Source of the DNA: UBA3910 sp002391465
Lineage (GTDB): Bacteria > Bacillota > Limnochordia > Darwinibacteriales > Darwinibacteriaceae
Length of the DNA: 64,000 nucleotides
Reading direction: 5' to 3'
NCBI GenBank assembly: GCA_030054835.1
Contig: JASGVS010000034.1
Span: 102,671-166,670 of the forward strand
Under the pieces are notes generated by a model. It saw only the letters and a list, made by a program, of their open reading frames with translations, was not told where the DNA came from and made no database searches. The position numbers and the translations under genes were made by a program. Shown one piece after another: positions 9,376-18,988 of this stretch (within the stretch, counting starts at the first letter, position 1; every line of letters starts with the position of its first letter).

Positions 9376-10530
9376 ATGGAACAAACTTTGGGTATCTACA
9401 TCCATGTTCCCTTCTGCGAACACAAATGTTATTACTGTGACTTCTATTCGATAGTTGCTGGCGCCCACGCGGACTTCGCTGGGGTTGTCAGCAGCTATCT
9501 TGTTTCTCTGCGCAAAGAAGCTCTGCTCTACCAATCCCAATGGGCAGGGCATTACTTCAATTCACTCTTCTTAGGTGGCGGTACGCCTACCATCTTACCG
9601 GCAGAGGATCTGGCGGAGTTGGTTACGTTTTTTCGTACAGAACTACCCCTCTCTCCACAAGCCGAAATCACCGTGGAAGCAAACCCCAATACACTATCTT
9701 ACGAAGGACTGAAGCTATTAGGTGCTGCAGGAGTAAACAGGATTAGTCTGGGAGCTCAGGCTTTTCAAGATTCCCTGCTGCGGTCATTGGGCCGCCTCCA
9801 CAGCGCCGATCAAATCATAAGCAGTGTAAAACGGATCAGGCGGGCGGGGATTGGCAATGTCAATTTGGATCTGATGTTCGGTCTGCCTGGGCAGACAATG
9901 GGGGACTGGGTAGATACACTTGAACAGGCGTTAGCACTTGAGCCTGAACATTTTTCTTGTTACAGCCTAATCCTTGAAGAGGGTACCCCCTTTGCCGATT
10001 GGGAAAGGGCTGGGCTCCTCAAGCTTCCTAGCCATGATCTCCAAGCCGAGATGTTCGAAACTGCAATTAGAATCCTCACTGCTGCCGGGTATGTGCATTA
10101 TGAAATATCTAATTTTTCCAGACCTGGCCGCCAATCCCGCCATAATCTTCTTTATTGGTACAACCAACCCTTTCTTGGGCTCGGCCCAGGAGCAACCGGT
10201 TATTTAGGACGGACTCGTTACACCAATGCCCCTGATGTTTGGGGGTATATTCACGACATCGGAGAAGGCAAGCTGCCCACCCGCAGCAGCATTTCTGTTA
10301 CCCTGGAGGAGGAAATGGATGAGACCATGATGGTGGGTATGCGGCTTTTGGCAGGTGTGAGTGAGGAATCATTCCGTCTGCGCTATGGCGTCAGTTACTT
10401 CGATGTTTATCCTGAACAGATAGCCGACTTGATGGCGAGGGGTTTGGTTGAACACACAGATGGCCATCTCCGCGTCACAAAACGGGGCCTTTTCCTGGAA
10501 AACCTGGTGTCAGGGGCCTTTCTCCGCTAG
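9376..10530 (+). CDS. hemW: HemW heme chaperone (radical SAM, HemN-like)
   Basis: A 384-residue radical SAM protein with the CX3CX2C cluster motif in IHVPFCEHKCYYCDFYS at residues about 7-23. FLGGGTPTIL and the HemN C-terminal domain follow. The spacing lacks the extra N-terminal region of true coproporphyrinogen oxidase HemN, and genes at this locus downstream of lepA are HemW, which traffics heme. The start codon is 11 bases after lepA with AGGTGG overlapping that gap. It ends just before the hrcA promoter. Confidence 0.9.
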   Translation: MEQTLGIYIHVPFCEHKCYYCDFYSIVAGAHADFAGVVSSYLVSLRKEALLYQSQWAGHYFNSLFLGGGTPTILPAEDLAELVTFFRTELPLSPQAEITVEANPNTLSYEGLKLLGAAGVNRISLGAQAFQDSLLRSLGRLHSADQIISSVKRIRRAGIGNVNLDLMFGLPGQTMGDWVDTLEQALALEPEHFSCYSLILEEGTPFADWERAGLLKLPSHDLQAEMFETAIRILTAAGYVHYEISNFSRPGRQSRHNLLYWYNQPFLGLGPGATGYLGRTRYTNAPDVWGYIHDIGEGKLPTRSSISVTLEEEMDETMMVGMRLLAGVSEESFRLRYGVSYFDVYPEQIADLMARGLVEHTDGHLRVTKRGLFLENLVSGAFLR

Positions 10531-10541
10531 GACGAGCCCAC

Positions 10542-10570
10542 TTGACAAACGCAAGTTGAAGTGATATTTT
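10542..10570 (+). promoter_or_regulatory. Sigma-A promoter of the hrcA heat-shock operon
   Basis: TTGACA (10542-10547), 17-base spacer, TATTTT (10565-10570) with a TGA extended -10. The predicted transcription start is near 10577, just upstream of the CIRCE operator, so HrcA bound there would block early elongation or initiation. Confidence 0.85.
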
Positions 10571-10584
10571 ATGGTTAAATAATG

Positions 10585-10611
10585 TTAGCACTCTATCCTC
10601 TTGAGTGCTAA
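10585..10611 (+). promoter_or_regulatory. CIRCE operator (HrcA binding site)
   Basis: TTAGCACTC (10585-10593), a 9-base spacer, and GAGTGCTAA (10603-10611): a perfect match to the CIRCE consensus inverted repeat. It lies in the 5' untranslated region of hrcA, 18 bases before the start codon, and overlaps the region just before the Shine-Dalgarno. Confidence 0.98.
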
Positions 10612-10629
10612 AAAGGAGGGCGGCAGACC

Positions 10630-11649
10630 ATGTTGGGTGAGCGGAAAAAGAAGGTGCTTCGCGCCATTATTGATAGCTATATTGAAACTGCTGAGCCGGT
10701 GGGCTCCCGTACAATTGCGCGCAGACATGATCTGGGTGTCTCGTCCGCCACGATCCGCAATGAAATGGCGGATCTGGAGGAGATAGGCTACCTGCATCAA
10801 CCCCATGTATCGGCGGGCCGCATTCCTTCCGATAAAGGCTATCGTTTTTACGTCGACTCGTTAATGAGTCCCTATCCCTTTTCCCAGGGGGATAGGGTGA
10901 GAATACATGAGAGTTTTGCTAAGGCTAGGTTGGGTCTAAAACAGGCCATCCATGAGGCTTCCCGCCTCTTAGCTCTGCTTACCGACTCCATTTCCCTGGC
11001 TGTTGCGCCCGCCGCAGATCAGCTTGTGTTGAAACACCTGCAGTTGGCGGCAATTGAAGATTCGGGGATTTTGCTCACTGTCGTGCTCCATCCCGGTGTG
11101 GTGAAAAACCGTCTGATCCGGACTGAGCAGACGTATACGCCGGCGGAACTCTATGAGCTCTCACTGGTGCTAAACCAGAAGCTGCGAGGGGTCACTTACC
11201 AGGACTTAGGGACGACCATCCTCAATGAGATTGCCCGTGACTACGGGGATATTGGTAAGGTGTTGGTGGAGCTGCTTCTGCAGGGTTTAGTGGAAGAGAG
11301 GAATGAACAGGTTTTCGCTTCCGGTGCAGTGAACATCTTGAATCAACCCGAATTCCGCGATGTGGAACGGGCCATCGCGCTTTTGGAGATCCTGGAAGAA
11401 AAAGAAAGGCTTCTCAGCCTGCTGAATAGTGTCTCCACTCCCAGCGGGGTTCAGGTTGTGATAGGCAGCGAGAACGAAATCAGCTCCCTCCACGACTGCA
11501 GTGTAATTAGCTGCACATATTATGTGGGCGGTGATGTGGTGGGCACTCTAGGCGTGATTGGGCCAACTCGGATGGATTATGCGAAGGTCGTGGCCGCAGT
11601 GGGATTGGTTTCCCATTCTTTGAGTGAGTATCTAACAGAGCAGAAATAA
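10630..11649 (+). CDS. hrcA: Heat-inducible transcription repressor HrcA
   Basis: A 339-residue repressor. The N-terminal winged helix has the typical VGSRTIARRHDLGVSSATIRNEMADLEE-type recognition region (residues about 23-50), followed by HVSAGRIPSDKGYRFYVD and a GAF-like dimerisation domain. HrcA binds CIRCE and needs GroEL for activity, so misfolded protein releases the operon. It is autoregulated through the perfect CIRCE site upstream. The start is ATG, with AAAGGAGGG upstream. First gene of hrcA-grpE-dnaK-dnaJ and possibly on through prmA. Confidence 0.96.
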   Translation: MLGERKKKVLRAIIDSYIETAEPVGSRTIARRHDLGVSSATIRNEMADLEEIGYLHQPHVSAGRIPSDKGYRFYVDSLMSPYPFSQGDRVRIHESFAKARLGLKQAIHEASRLLALLTDSISLAVAPAADQLVLKHLQLAAIEDSGILLTVVLHPGVVKNRLIRTEQTYTPAELYELSLVLNQKLRGVTYQDLGTTILNEIARDYGDIGKVLVELLLQGLVEERNEQVFASGAVNILNQPEFRDVERAIALLEILEEKERLLSLLNSVSTPSGVQVVIGSENEISSLHDCSVISCTYYVGGDVVGTLGVIGPTRMDYAKVVAAVGLVSHSLSEYLTEQK

Positions 11650-11681
11650 CCGCTCTGGTGCGGCCAGTTAGAATAAAGGCG

Positions 11682-11710
11682 AACCCTTGCGCCAGCAGGG
11701 GTCATTTTTT
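11682..11710 (+). terminator. Attenuator-like hairpin between hrcA and grpE
   Basis: An 8-base-pair stem, 11683-11690 with 11695-11702 (one G-U pair), closes on a GCCA tetraloop and is followed by six T residues (11705-11710). It lies inside the heat-shock operon, directly before the grpE Shine-Dalgarno, so complete termination is unlikely; it may trim grpE-dnaK expression. Confidence 0.55.
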
Positions 11711-11725
11711 GAGGGGGTTGCTTGC

Positions 11726-12289
11726 GTGTCGGAAAAAAACAACGAGGAACGGGTGTTAGAAGAAGTTGAAGCTGAGGAAGCCGTAAATGAGCAGGAGTTG
11801 CAGTACGATGAGGGTGCTGAGGCTGCCAGCGTAGAAGAGTTGGAGAAGGAAAATATCCTGCTAAAACAGCAGATCCTGCGTCTTAAAGCAGACTTTGAGA
11901 ACTTCCGTCGCCGCACCAGAGTGCAGATGGAAAGCATCGTCAATGATGCCAACGAAAAGCTTCTAATAGACATACTGCCCGTCCTGGATAATTTTGAACG
12001 GGCACTTGGGTCCCAGGGGCAGGAGAATGGTGAGGAGCAGGATCCTTTTCAGCAGGGGATGTGCATGGTGTTTGAGGGCCTGTTAGCCGCTTTGAGTCAG
12101 CACGGTTTGGAAGTAATCAGAGCGGAAGGAGAAGCCTTTGATCCCCAGTTCCACGACGCAATCTCCATGCAGGGGGACAGCGGCGGTTCCTTAAAGGTCA
12201 TAAAAGCGATCCAAACTGGATATTTACTTAACGGAAAAGTGCTGCGGCATGCAAAAGTGTTGGTAGGTCAGAACGAGGAGGAAGAATAA
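11726..12289 (+). CDS. grpE: Nucleotide exchange factor GrpE
   Basis: A 187-residue protein with an acidic, coiled-coil N-terminal half (residues about 8-65) and the GrpE signature toward the end ([23 protein letters not shown]). GrpE releases ADP from DnaK and acts as a thermosensor. The GTG start at 11726 is chosen because GAGGGGGT lies upstream at proper spacing. An in-frame TTG 39 bases earlier falls inside the terminator-like hairpin and has no ribosome site. The stop overlaps the dnaK start by one base (TAATG). Confidence 0.95.
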   Translation: MSEKNNEERVLEEVEAEEAVNEQELQYDEGAEAASVEELEKENILLKQQILRLKADFENFRRRTRVQMESIVNDANEKLLIDILPVLDNFERALGSQGQENGEEQDPFQQGMCMVFEGLLAALSQHGLEVIRAEGEAFDPQFHDAISMQGDSGGSLKVIKAIQTGYLLNGKVLRHAKVLVGQNEEEE

Positions 12290-14127
12290 TGTCAAAAGTA
12301 ATCGGTATTGACTTAGGTACTACAAACTCAGTCGTTGCAGTAATGGAAGGCGGAGAGCCGGTCATTATTCCTAACGCAGAAGGTTCGCGGACTACCCCTT
12401 CGGTTGTCGCCTTTACCAAAGACGGTGACCGTCTTGTTGGCCAGATGGCCAAACGACAGGCTGTTACCAATCCTGACCGGACGATTATGTCCATCAAGCG
12501 GCACATGGGAACTGATTATAAGGTTACTATTGATGGTAAGGGTTGGACACCCCAGGAGATCTCCGCTATGGTTCTGCGGAAATTAAAGGAAGAGGCAGAG
12601 GCCTATTTGGGTGAAGAGGTATCCAAGGCGGTCATTACAGTCCCCGCTTACTTTACAGATGCCCAAAGGCAGGCCACTAAAGACGCAGGTACAATTGCAG
12701 GCCTAGAGGTTCTGCGGATCATTAACGAACCCACTGCCGCTGCAGTTGCATATGGTCTGGATAAAGAGCATGAACAGACGGTACTCGTCTTTGACTTAGG
12801 CGGAGGTACCTTCGACGTTTCCATTTTGGAAATGGATGAGGGTTACGTGGGCGTTAAGGCCACCAGCGGCAACAACCGCCTGGGCGGCGATGATTTTGAT
12901 GAGAGAATAACCAACTATCTGATCAGCGAGTTTAAGAAAGAAACGGGTGTTGACCTCAGCCAGGATAAAATGGCTATGCAGCGTCTGAGGGAAGCGGCAG
13001 AAAAGGCTAAAATAGAGCTTTCTGGTATATCCCAGACCAACATCAACCTGCCCTTTATCAGCGCAACTCCCAGTGGGCCGGTCCACTTGGATATCGACCT
13101 GACCCGGGCGAAATTCAATGAGCTAACGGCAGACCTTGTGCAAAAGACACTCGAGCCTATCCGCCAGGCGCTGTCTGATGCTCAGCTCAAACCAGAAGAT
13201 ATCGATCGGGTTTTGTTGGTGGGCGGTTCCACAAGGATTCCTGCGGTACAGGAAGCGATTGAGAAGTTGATGGGTAAGGAAGCGTACAAGGGCATCAACC
13301 CGGACGAGTGCGTTGCCCTCGGCGCAGCGGTTCAGGCCGGTGTATTAGCAGGCGAGTTCGATGCGGGCCAAGGTCTCGTATTGGTGGACGTAACCCCCCT
13401 GTCGCTGGGTATTGAGACACTGGGTGGAGTTATGACCACTCTGATTAAGCGTAATACGTCCATCCCCTGCAGAGAAACGCAGATTTTTACCACCGCGGCA
13501 GATAATCAGCCCGCGGTTGACATTCATGTACTTCAGGGTGAGCGGCCTATGGCAGCGGATAACGTCACATTAGGGCGCTTTCAGCTCACTGGAATTCCGC
13601 CGGCACCCCGCGGTGTGCCCCAAATTGAGGTCACCTTTGATATTGACCGCAACGGTATTGTCAACGTGACGGCTAAAGACTTGGGCACAGGCCGTGAACA
13701 GACCATTACTGTTACCTCTTCCACTGGTTTGACTAAGGATGACATTGACCGCATGGTTGAAGAGGCAGAAAAACACGCGGAAGAAGACAAACAAAAGCGG
13801 GAAAAAATCGAGCTGCGCAACCAGGCAGACAACTCCCTCTGGGCCGTTGACCGCACCCTAAATGAACTGGGTGATAAGGTAACTGCCGAACAGAAGGCAG
13901 AAGTGGAAAAGGCCAAAAGTGAGCTGCAGGCTGCCGTTGAGAAGGATGACACGGAGGAAATCAAGGCCAAAATGAAGGCTTTGGATGCAGTGCTGCACAA
14001 GATCTCCAGTGAACTTTATCAGCAAACGCAGCAGGCTTCTGGCCAGGCCGGTCCGGAAGCAGCTGGGCCCACAGGTGGAGGGCAGGATGAAGACATAGTG
14101 GATGCTGACTTTACGGAGGAGTCATAG
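12289..14127 (+). CDS. dnaK: Chaperone protein DnaK (Hsp70)
   Basis: A 612-residue Hsp70. The nucleotide-binding domain opens with [11 protein letters not shown] (residues 4-14) and contains [14 protein letters not shown] and the [12 protein letters not shown] phosphate-binding segment. The substrate-binding domain and helical lid follow, ending in a Gly/Gln-rich tail and DIVDADF, the usual Firmicutes C-terminus. The ATG overlaps the grpE stop, implying translational coupling. It folds and refolds client proteins with DnaJ and GrpE, both adjacent. Confidence 0.98.
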   Translation: MSKVIGIDLGTTNSVVAVMEGGEPVIIPNAEGSRTTPSVVAFTKDGDRLVGQMAKRQAVTNPDRTIMSIKRHMGTDYKVTIDGKGWTPQEISAMVLRKLKEEAEAYLGEEVSKAVITVPAYFTDAQRQATKDAGTIAGLEVLRIINEPTAAAVAYGLDKEHEQTVLVFDLGGGTFDVSILEMDEGYVGVKATSGNNRLGGDDFDERITNYLISEFKKETGVDLSQDKMAMQRLREAAEKAKIELSGISQTNINLPFISATPSGPVHLDIDLTRAKFNELTADLVQKTLEPIRQALSDAQLKPEDIDRVLLVGGSTRIPAVQEAIEKLMGKEAYKGINPDECVALGAAVQAGVLAGEFDAGQGLVLVDVTPLSLGIETLGGVMTTLIKRNTSIPCRETQIFTTAADNQPAVDIHVLQGERPMAADNVTLGRFQLTGIPPAPRGVPQIEVTFDIDRNGIVNVTAKDLGTGREQTITVTSSTGLTKDDIDRMVEEAEKHAEEDKQKREKIELRNQADNSLWAVDRTLNELGDKVTAEQKAEVEKAKSELQAAVEKDDTEEIKAKMKALDAVLHKISSELYQQTQQASGQAGPEAAGPTGGGQDEDIVDADFTEES

Positions 14128-14152
14128 TCAGCAGGAATAGGCGGTGTAATGC

Positions 14153-15283
14153 TTGGCCAAACGAGATTATTACGATGTGTTGGGCGTTCCCAGGAATGCA
14201 TCCGATGAAGAGATAAAAAAGGCGTACAGGAAATTGGCCCGGAGGCTGCATCCTGACGTTAACAAAGAGCCCGACGCAGAAGAAAAGTTCAAAGAGATCA
14301 ACGAGGCTTACGCCGTGTTAGGGGACCCTGAACGCCGTCAGCAGTACGATCAGTTCGGCCACGCGGCCTTTGATCAGATGGGAAAAGGCGGGTTCGGCGG
14401 TTTTGAAGACTTTGGCGGTTTTGGTTTTGATGATCTAGGCGATCTCTTTAGTGAGGTGTTTTTTGGCGGCTTTGGCGGTCGCCAGGCCACCCGGCCCCAA
14501 AGGGGTGCGGACCTTCGCGTTGAAGTGACAATTGAGTTTGAAGAAGCTGCCTTTGGTACCGAAAAGGATCTGTCCGTCACCCGGACTGAAACCTGTCACC
14601 ACTGCCACGGCAATCGGGCTGAACCTGGAACACCTATTGTGACCTGTCCGGACTGCAATGGTTCGGGCCAGGTGCGTACTGTACAACAGACTCCCTTTGG
14701 CAGGATGACCAGTACCCGCACGTGCGGCCGCTGTGGGGGTGAAGGGAAGACGGTTGAAACAGCCTGTACCGTCTGTCACGGCAGTGGAACTGTTCGCAAG
14801 ACAAGTCAGATCAACGTCCAGATCCCTGCAGGTATAGACAACGGCCAGGTTCTGCGCATAACCGGACGCGGCGATGTAGGTTACCGCGGAGGACCTCCGG
14901 GTGATCTTCTGGTGAGTGTACGGGTTAAACCCCACGAGTTCTTCCGGCGGGAAGGCAGGGACATTTTCTGCGAAGTACCGATTTCCTTTGTCCAGGCCGC
15001 TTTAGGCGATGAGATCGAGGTCCAAACACTGGATGGTGCGGTTAAGATGCGTATCCCCGAAGGGACCCAGTCCGGTAGGATTTTCCGGCTGCGGAACAAG
15101 GGTATTCAGAGTTTGCGGGGCGGCGGTAGGGGCGATCAGTTGGTAGAAGTCAGAGTAGTTACGCCCCAGAAACTGACCAAACAACAGAAGGACCTGTTGC
15201 GTGAATTCGCCAAAGCGGGAGGCGCAGAGGTTCCAGATGAGAACAAGAGTTTTTTCAAGAGGGTTAAAGATGCATGGCGCTGA
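14153..15283 (+). CDS. dnaJ: Chaperone protein DnaJ (Hsp40)
   Basis: A 376-residue type I Hsp40: J domain with HPD (residues 34-36, in RRLHPDVNK), a Gly/Phe-rich linker (residues about 75-110), a zinc-binding region with four CXXCXGXG-type repeats ([32 protein letters not shown]) and the C-terminal peptide-binding domain. The first repeat ends in GNR rather than GXG. TTG at 14153 is the only possible start: a stop codon lies two codons before it in frame and the J domain begins at once. AGGCGGTG upstream resembles a Shine-Dalgarno. Confidence 0.97.
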   Translation: MAKRDYYDVLGVPRNASDEEIKKAYRKLARRLHPDVNKEPDAEEKFKEINEAYAVLGDPERRQQYDQFGHAAFDQMGKGGFGGFEDFGGFGFDDLGDLFSEVFFGGFGGRQATRPQRGADLRVEVTIEFEEAAFGTEKDLSVTRTETCHHCHGNRAEPGTPIVTCPDCNGSGQVRTVQQTPFGRMTSTRTCGRCGGEGKTVETACTVCHGSGTVRKTSQINVQIPAGIDNGQVLRITGRGDVGYRGGPPGDLLVSVRVKPHEFFRREGRDIFCEVPISFVQAALGDEIEVQTLDGAVKMRIPEGTQSGRIFRLRNKGIQSLRGGGRGDQLVEVRVVTPQKLTKQQKDLLREFAKAGGAEVPDENKSFFKRVKDAWR

Positions 15284-15285
15284 TA

Positions 15286-15317
15286 GGCTGCCCTTTCAGG
15301 GCGGCCTTTGCTTGTTT
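15286..15317 (+). terminator. Hairpin terminator after dnaJ
   Basis: GGCTGCCC (15286-15293) pairs with GGGCGGCC (15299-15306), one T-G pair, around a TTTCA loop. The tail TTTGCTTGTTT is an imperfect T tract. Probably a partial terminator between the chaperone genes and prmA. Confidence 0.6.
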
Positions 15318-15336
15318 AGAGAAAGGGGCTTGAGCG

Positions 15337-16254
15337 ATGAGTCGCTGGCAGGAAGTGAAAATAGTCCTAAATAGGACCGCCCTTGAAGGCGCCAATGCGG
15401 TGCTGGAACGGTGGGGTGTTACCAACTATGCAGTGGAGGATTCGGCCCTGTATGATCGGGCTCGAGATTTGGGCTGGGGGGATTATGTTCCCGAGGCGGA
15501 AGTATCCGATGAAGTAACAATTTCTTGTTATTTGGCCCAAGAACTGAGCGGCAAGCGGTTGGCAGATCTGAAGCAGGATCTGCTGAACCTGGTTGAATAC
15601 GGCTTTGACCCGGGCTCAGTCAGCCTTTCAGTTGCTTACGTGGATGAAAAGGACTGGTCTCAGGCTTGGAAGGAGCATTACAAACCCCTACGCATTGGCC
15701 GCGTTTTGATTCAACCTTCCTGGTTGGAAGTTGAACGCCGGGCAGGAGATGAAGCTGTTGTTCTCCTGGATCCGGGTATGGCCTTTGGTGCCGGTACCCA
15801 TCCCACCACTGCCCTCTGCGTTGAGATATTGCAGCAGCTCAATTTGACAGATAAGCTGGTTTGGGACGTGGGCACAGGTTCGGGTATACTGGCAGTCACA
15901 GCCGCCAAACTGGGAGCTCAGGTGGAGGCGGTAGACATCGATCCGGTAGCGGTGAGGGTTGCCTGTGAAAACCGGGATATGAATGGCCTTGATTTTTCCG
16001 TTTCCCAAGGATCCATTGGGGACCTCACGGGCGAACCGGACATTATTGTGGCCAATATTGTGGCAGATGTGATCATGGACATGCTGCCCCAGGTAAGCAG
16101 TGTTTTGAAACCGGGAGGGTTTTTTATAGCCTCTGGCGTAATTGACTCAAGGGATGCTGATGTCCTACAGCGGAGTGGGGAAACTGACCTGCGTCTGCTC
16201 CGTCGTTTTCAGCGGAAAGAATGGATAGCTTACCTTTTCCAGAGGAGTGACTGA
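15337..16254 (+). CDS. prmA: Ribosomal protein L11 methyltransferase
   Basis: A 305-residue S-adenosylmethionine-dependent methyltransferase. Features are DPGMAFGAGTHPTT (residues about 145-158), the SAM-binding DVGTGSGILAV, and the PrmA motif VANIVADVI. It methylates lysines and the N-terminus of ribosomal protein L11. The ATG start has AAAGGGG upstream. The dnaJ-prmA-rsmE-mtaB order is standard for Firmicutes. The stop codon overlaps the annotated rsmE start region. Confidence 0.95.
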   Translation: MSRWQEVKIVLNRTALEGANAVLERWGVTNYAVEDSALYDRARDLGWGDYVPEAEVSDEVTISCYLAQELSGKRLADLKQDLLNLVEYGFDPGSVSLSVAYVDEKDWSQAWKEHYKPLRIGRVLIQPSWLEVERRAGDEAVVLLDPGMAFGAGTHPTTALCVEILQQLNLTDKLVWDVGTGSGILAVTAAKLGAQVEAVDIDPVAVRVACENRDMNGLDFSVSQGSIGDLTGEPDIIVANIVADVIMDMLPQVSSVLKPGGFFIASGVIDSRDADVLQRSGETDLRLLRRFQRKEWIAYLFQRSD

Positions 16255-16996
16255 GCTGGCTAGGTTTTTTCTAGGTCCAGGTCAACCCCGGGGAAATGAT
16301 TGCGAAATCTGGGGAGACGATGCGCACCACATTACACGGGTGCTGCGTCTGCGGCCTGGCGATGAGATTGAATGCATAGATACAGAGGGGCTCTTGCATA
16401 AGGTGGAGATTACCGAAACAGGGGATCCGGTGCGCGGCCTTGTTAGAGAGACTGAGAGCGCTCACTATGAGCCGCCCTTGTCCATAACTTTATTCCAGGG
16501 TTTAGCCAAAGGGGATAAGATGGACTGGGTTGTGCAGAAGGCGGTTGAACTTGGCGCAGCTGAGGTAGTCCCGTTTTCATCTCGCTTTACTGTGGTGAAA
16601 CTAGCTGATAAACAGAGGGAGACGCGCCGCCAACGGTGGGAGCGAATAGCAGTAGAGGCTGCCAAGCAGTGCGGCCGTACTCGTCTGCCCCAAGTGAGCC
16701 CAGTTCTTGGCTGGCAAGAGCTTGTGAGCGAGGTCAAAAGGCGGATCGGTGAAGGTGAACTTGTCCTACTTGCTTACGAAGGAGAAGAGAAGAGGACATT
16801 AAGCCGTATTACAGCGGAACCGTCTGCTGTTTCCATTGTGATCGGACCGGAAGGCGGTTTTGCTCCCGATGAGGCTGAACTGTTGGCTGAAGCAGGAGTG
16901 GAGCCCATTTCGCTCGGGCCCAGGATTCTAAGAACAGAAACGGCTGGGGTGGTAGCCCTGAGCCTGATCGGGTATAGATGGGGAGATTTGGGATGA
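16247..16996 (+). CDS. rsmE: 16S rRNA m3U1498 methyltransferase RsmE
   Basis: About 249 residues, an RsmE/DUF558 SPOUT-fold methyltransferase. The C-terminal knot carries IGPEGGFAPDEAELL and LGPRILRTETAG. It modifies uridine 1498 in the decoding region of 16S rRNA. The start is uncertain: GTG at 16247 lies right against its GAGG, whereas a CTG at 16256 gives a normal 8-base spacing and an N-terminus ARFFLG that fits the usual short RFF start of the family. The coordinates use the GTG. Confidence 0.92.
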   Translation: MTELARFFLGPGQPRGNDCEIWGDDAHHITRVLRLRPGDEIECIDTEGLLHKVEITETGDPVRGLVRETESAHYEPPLSITLFQGLAKGDKMDWVVQKAVELGAAEVVPFSSRFTVVKLADKQRETRRQRWERIAVEAAKQCGRTRLPQVSPVLGWQELVSEVKRRIGEGELVLLAYEGEEKRTLSRITAEPSAVSIVIGPEGGFAPDEAELLAEAGVEPISLGPRILRTETAGVVALSLIGYRWGDLG

Positions 16997-18324
16997 AGAA
17001 TAAGCAGAAACGGCTGGGTGTGATCACCTTAGGTTGTAAGGTCAACCAGTATGATACAAACAGCGTTGTAACACAGTTCACCGAGGCGGGCTACGAGCTT
17101 GTTGATTTCCACGAGGAAGCGGATGTCTACCTGATCAACACGTGTACCGTGACCAATTTTGGCGATCGGAAATCCCGGCAGATGATCCGCCGGGCGCATA
17201 AGCAGAACCCTGACGCCAAAGTAGTTGTCATGGGCTGCCTGGCTCAAGTTGCACCGGAGAAGATTTCGGCCTTAGAAGGGGTTTCCCTCTTGGTGGGTAC
17301 ATCGTCCCGGGATAACATTGTGGAAAAGGTTGAGGCAGCGGTTGGCGCAGCCAGTTTGGTGGCGGAAATCAGGGATGTAACCGAGTTTGAAGATCTGCCT
17401 GCCCTAGATTTTTCCGGGCGCACACGGGCGGTATTGAAAATCCAGGACGGCTGCGATCAGTTCTGTACCTATTGCCGGGTCCCCTTTGCCCGGGGCCCAT
17501 CCCGTAGCAGAGAACCTGAAAGTGTCTTGGAACAGGCGCGGCAGCTGGTAGACCACGGTTACAGGGAGATAGTACTCACCGGAATTCATCTCGGTCTGTA
17601 TGGGCGGGATTTGGGGGACGGTGCCCCTGACTTAGCTGAAATCGCCAAAAGGATCGCCGATCTACCGGGGCTGGTTAGACTGAGACTCAGTTCCATCGAC
17701 CCATCGGAGGTGACCGATGAGCTCATTGAACTGGTGGCAGAACACCCCGTTTTGTGCCGCCATTTCCATCTTCCCCTCCAGAGCGGCAGCGATGCAGTGC
17801 TGAAGCGCATGCGCCGCAAGTACTCCCGCAGAGAGTATCTCACGGTGGTGGAAAAGGTGCGGAGCAGGATTCCAGAGGTGGCCATCACCACCGATGTTAT
17901 GGTGGGTTTTCCCGGCGAGACGGCGGTAGATTTCCAGGACACAAGGGACTTGGTTGAAAGGGCTTCCTTCAGCAAAATGCACGTTTTCAAATATTCCCGC
18001 CGGGCAGGTACAGCAGCTGCCAGATTTCCAGAGCAGATTCCGGCCGAAGTGAAGGAAGAACGCAGTAAATGTCTAATCAAGATAGGTGAAGAGGCGGCAG
18101 AAGCTTTCCATCAGTCACTGGTAGGGCAGGAAGTGCTTGTTCTGGTGGAACAGGTGGAAGCGGGTGAGTGTGTGGGACACACTGACAATTACGTGCGGGT
18201 GAGGTTCCCAGCGGACGCAGAAGACTTGGTAGATACTTTTGTCACCGTTTCAGTTATCGCTGCCGACTCTGAAGAAGTTCGCGCTCAGCTGATCAGACAG
18301 GAAGGGGCTGAAATGGTAGAATGA
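16993..18324 (+). CDS. mtaB: tRNA t6A37 methylthiotransferase MtaB
   Basis: A 443-residue radical SAM methylthiotransferase. The N-terminal cluster uses C15, C51 and C82 (LGCKVNQYD, INTCTVTN, VMGCLAQ). The radical SAM cluster is in QDGCDQFCTYCRVPFARG near residue 150, and a C-terminal TRAM-type domain follows. It converts t6A to ms2t6A at position 37 of tRNAs. ATG at 16993 overlaps the rsmE stop as ATGA with GGGGAG at good spacing, so it is preferred over an ATG 15 bases upstream. The VNQYDTN pattern marks MtaB rather than MiaB. Confidence 0.94.
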   Translation: MKNKQKRLGVITLGCKVNQYDTNSVVTQFTEAGYELVDFHEEADVYLINTCTVTNFGDRKSRQMIRRAHKQNPDAKVVVMGCLAQVAPEKISALEGVSLLVGTSSRDNIVEKVEAAVGAASLVAEIRDVTEFEDLPALDFSGRTRAVLKIQDGCDQFCTYCRVPFARGPSRSREPESVLEQARQLVDHGYREIVLTGIHLGLYGRDLGDGAPDLAEIAKRIADLPGLVRLRLSSIDPSEVTDELIELVAEHPVLCRHFHLPLQSGSDAVLKRMRRKYSRREYLTVVEKVRSRIPEVAITTDVMVGFPGETAVDFQDTRDLVERASFSKMHVFKYSRRAGTAAARFPEQIPAEVKEERSKCLIKIGEEAAEAFHQSLVGQEVLVLVEQVEAGECVGHTDNYVRVRFPADAEDLVDTFVTVSVIAADSEEVRAQLIRQEGAEMVE

Positions 18325-18662
18325 GCGATTGCATATTCTGTAAAATCGCCAAGGGTGAAGTGCCTTCAGAGCTGCTGTTGGAAAAGGAAAACCTAGTTGC
18401 CTTCAGGGATCTCAATCCCCAAGCACCAACGCATATACTTGTGATACCTAAAAAGCATATCGTCAGCTTAGATCAGGCCGAGGCCGAAGACCGGGATCTG
18501 TTAGGAGACCTGCTTTTGGCAGTACAGGAGATGGCGCAGAGGGAAAATCTCGAGATGGGTTATCGGGTGGTACTCAACATCGGTACCCACGGGGGTCAGA
18601 CTGTTCCCCATCTCCATTTCCACCTCTTAGGGGGAAGATCGCTGCAGTGGCCTCCAGGTTAA
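18321..18662 (+). CDS. HIT-family nucleotide hydrolase (HinT-like)
   Basis: A 113-residue protein of the HinT branch. CIFCKIAKGEVPSELL at the N-terminus binds zinc, and the active-site histidine triad is in PHLHFHLLGGR near the C-terminus. HinT proteins hydrolyse nucleoside phosphoramidates such as aminoacyl-AMP. The start overlaps the mtaB stop as ATGA. The next gene has its own promoter, so this ends the mtaB transcript, though no clear terminator is visible. Confidence 0.93.
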   Translation: MSDCIFCKIAKGEVPSELLLEKENLVAFRDLNPQAPTHILVIPKKHIVSLDQAEAEDRDLLGDLLLAVQEMAQRENLEMGYRVVLNIGTHGGQTVPHLHFHLLGGRSLQWPPG

Positions 18663-18665
18663 ATA

Positions 18666-18694
18666 TTGACCGTGCATAAAGAATAGATTATAAT
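18666..18694 (+). promoter_or_regulatory. Sigma-A promoter for rpsU
   Basis: TTGACC (18666-18671), exact 17-base spacer, TATAAT (18689-18694). The predicted leader is about 70 bases long before the rpsU start. Confidence 0.88.
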
Positions 18695-18772
18695 AGGTAA
18701 TGTATTATATCCCCACAGAATAATGAGATGCAAATGTTCTCAAGGCAATTAGCATTGGAAGGAGGGATATAT

Positions 18773-18949
18773 GTGGCAGAAGTAAAAGTAGGCAAAAATG
18801 AGTCCCTCGACAATGCTCTGCGCCGTTTCAAGAGGCAGATTCGCATGTCAGGAGTTTTATCAGAGGCAAGAAAACGCGAGCATTACGAAAAGCCTAGCGT
18901 TCGGAGGAAGAAGAAGTCTGAGGCGGCTCGCAAGAGAAAGTACCGTTAG
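18773..18949 (+). CDS. rpsU: 30S ribosomal protein S21
   Basis: A 58-residue basic protein matching bS21 ([17 protein letters not shown] and the Arg/Lys-rich tail). It belongs to the 30S platform near the anti-Shine-Dalgarno. The GTG start at 18773 is chosen because GGAAGGAGGG is directly upstream and the length then equals the usual Firmicutes S21; a longer frame starting at 18728 would add 15 unrelated residues. An excellent terminator follows the stop. Confidence 0.96.
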   Translation: MAEVKVGKNESLDNALRRFKRQIRMSGVLSEARKREHYEKPSVRRKKKSEAARKRKYR

Positions 18950-18956
18950 GTAGTTT

Positions 18957-18988
18957 AGCTCGATGTCGCAAGATATCGGGCTTTTTTT
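18957..18988 (+). terminator. Strong intrinsic terminator after rpsU
   Basis: An 11-base-pair stem (18957-18967 with 18972-18982, two G-U pairs) capped by a GCAA tetraloop and followed by a run of seven T residues. A textbook rho-independent terminator that isolates rpsU from nfeD. Confidence 0.92.
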
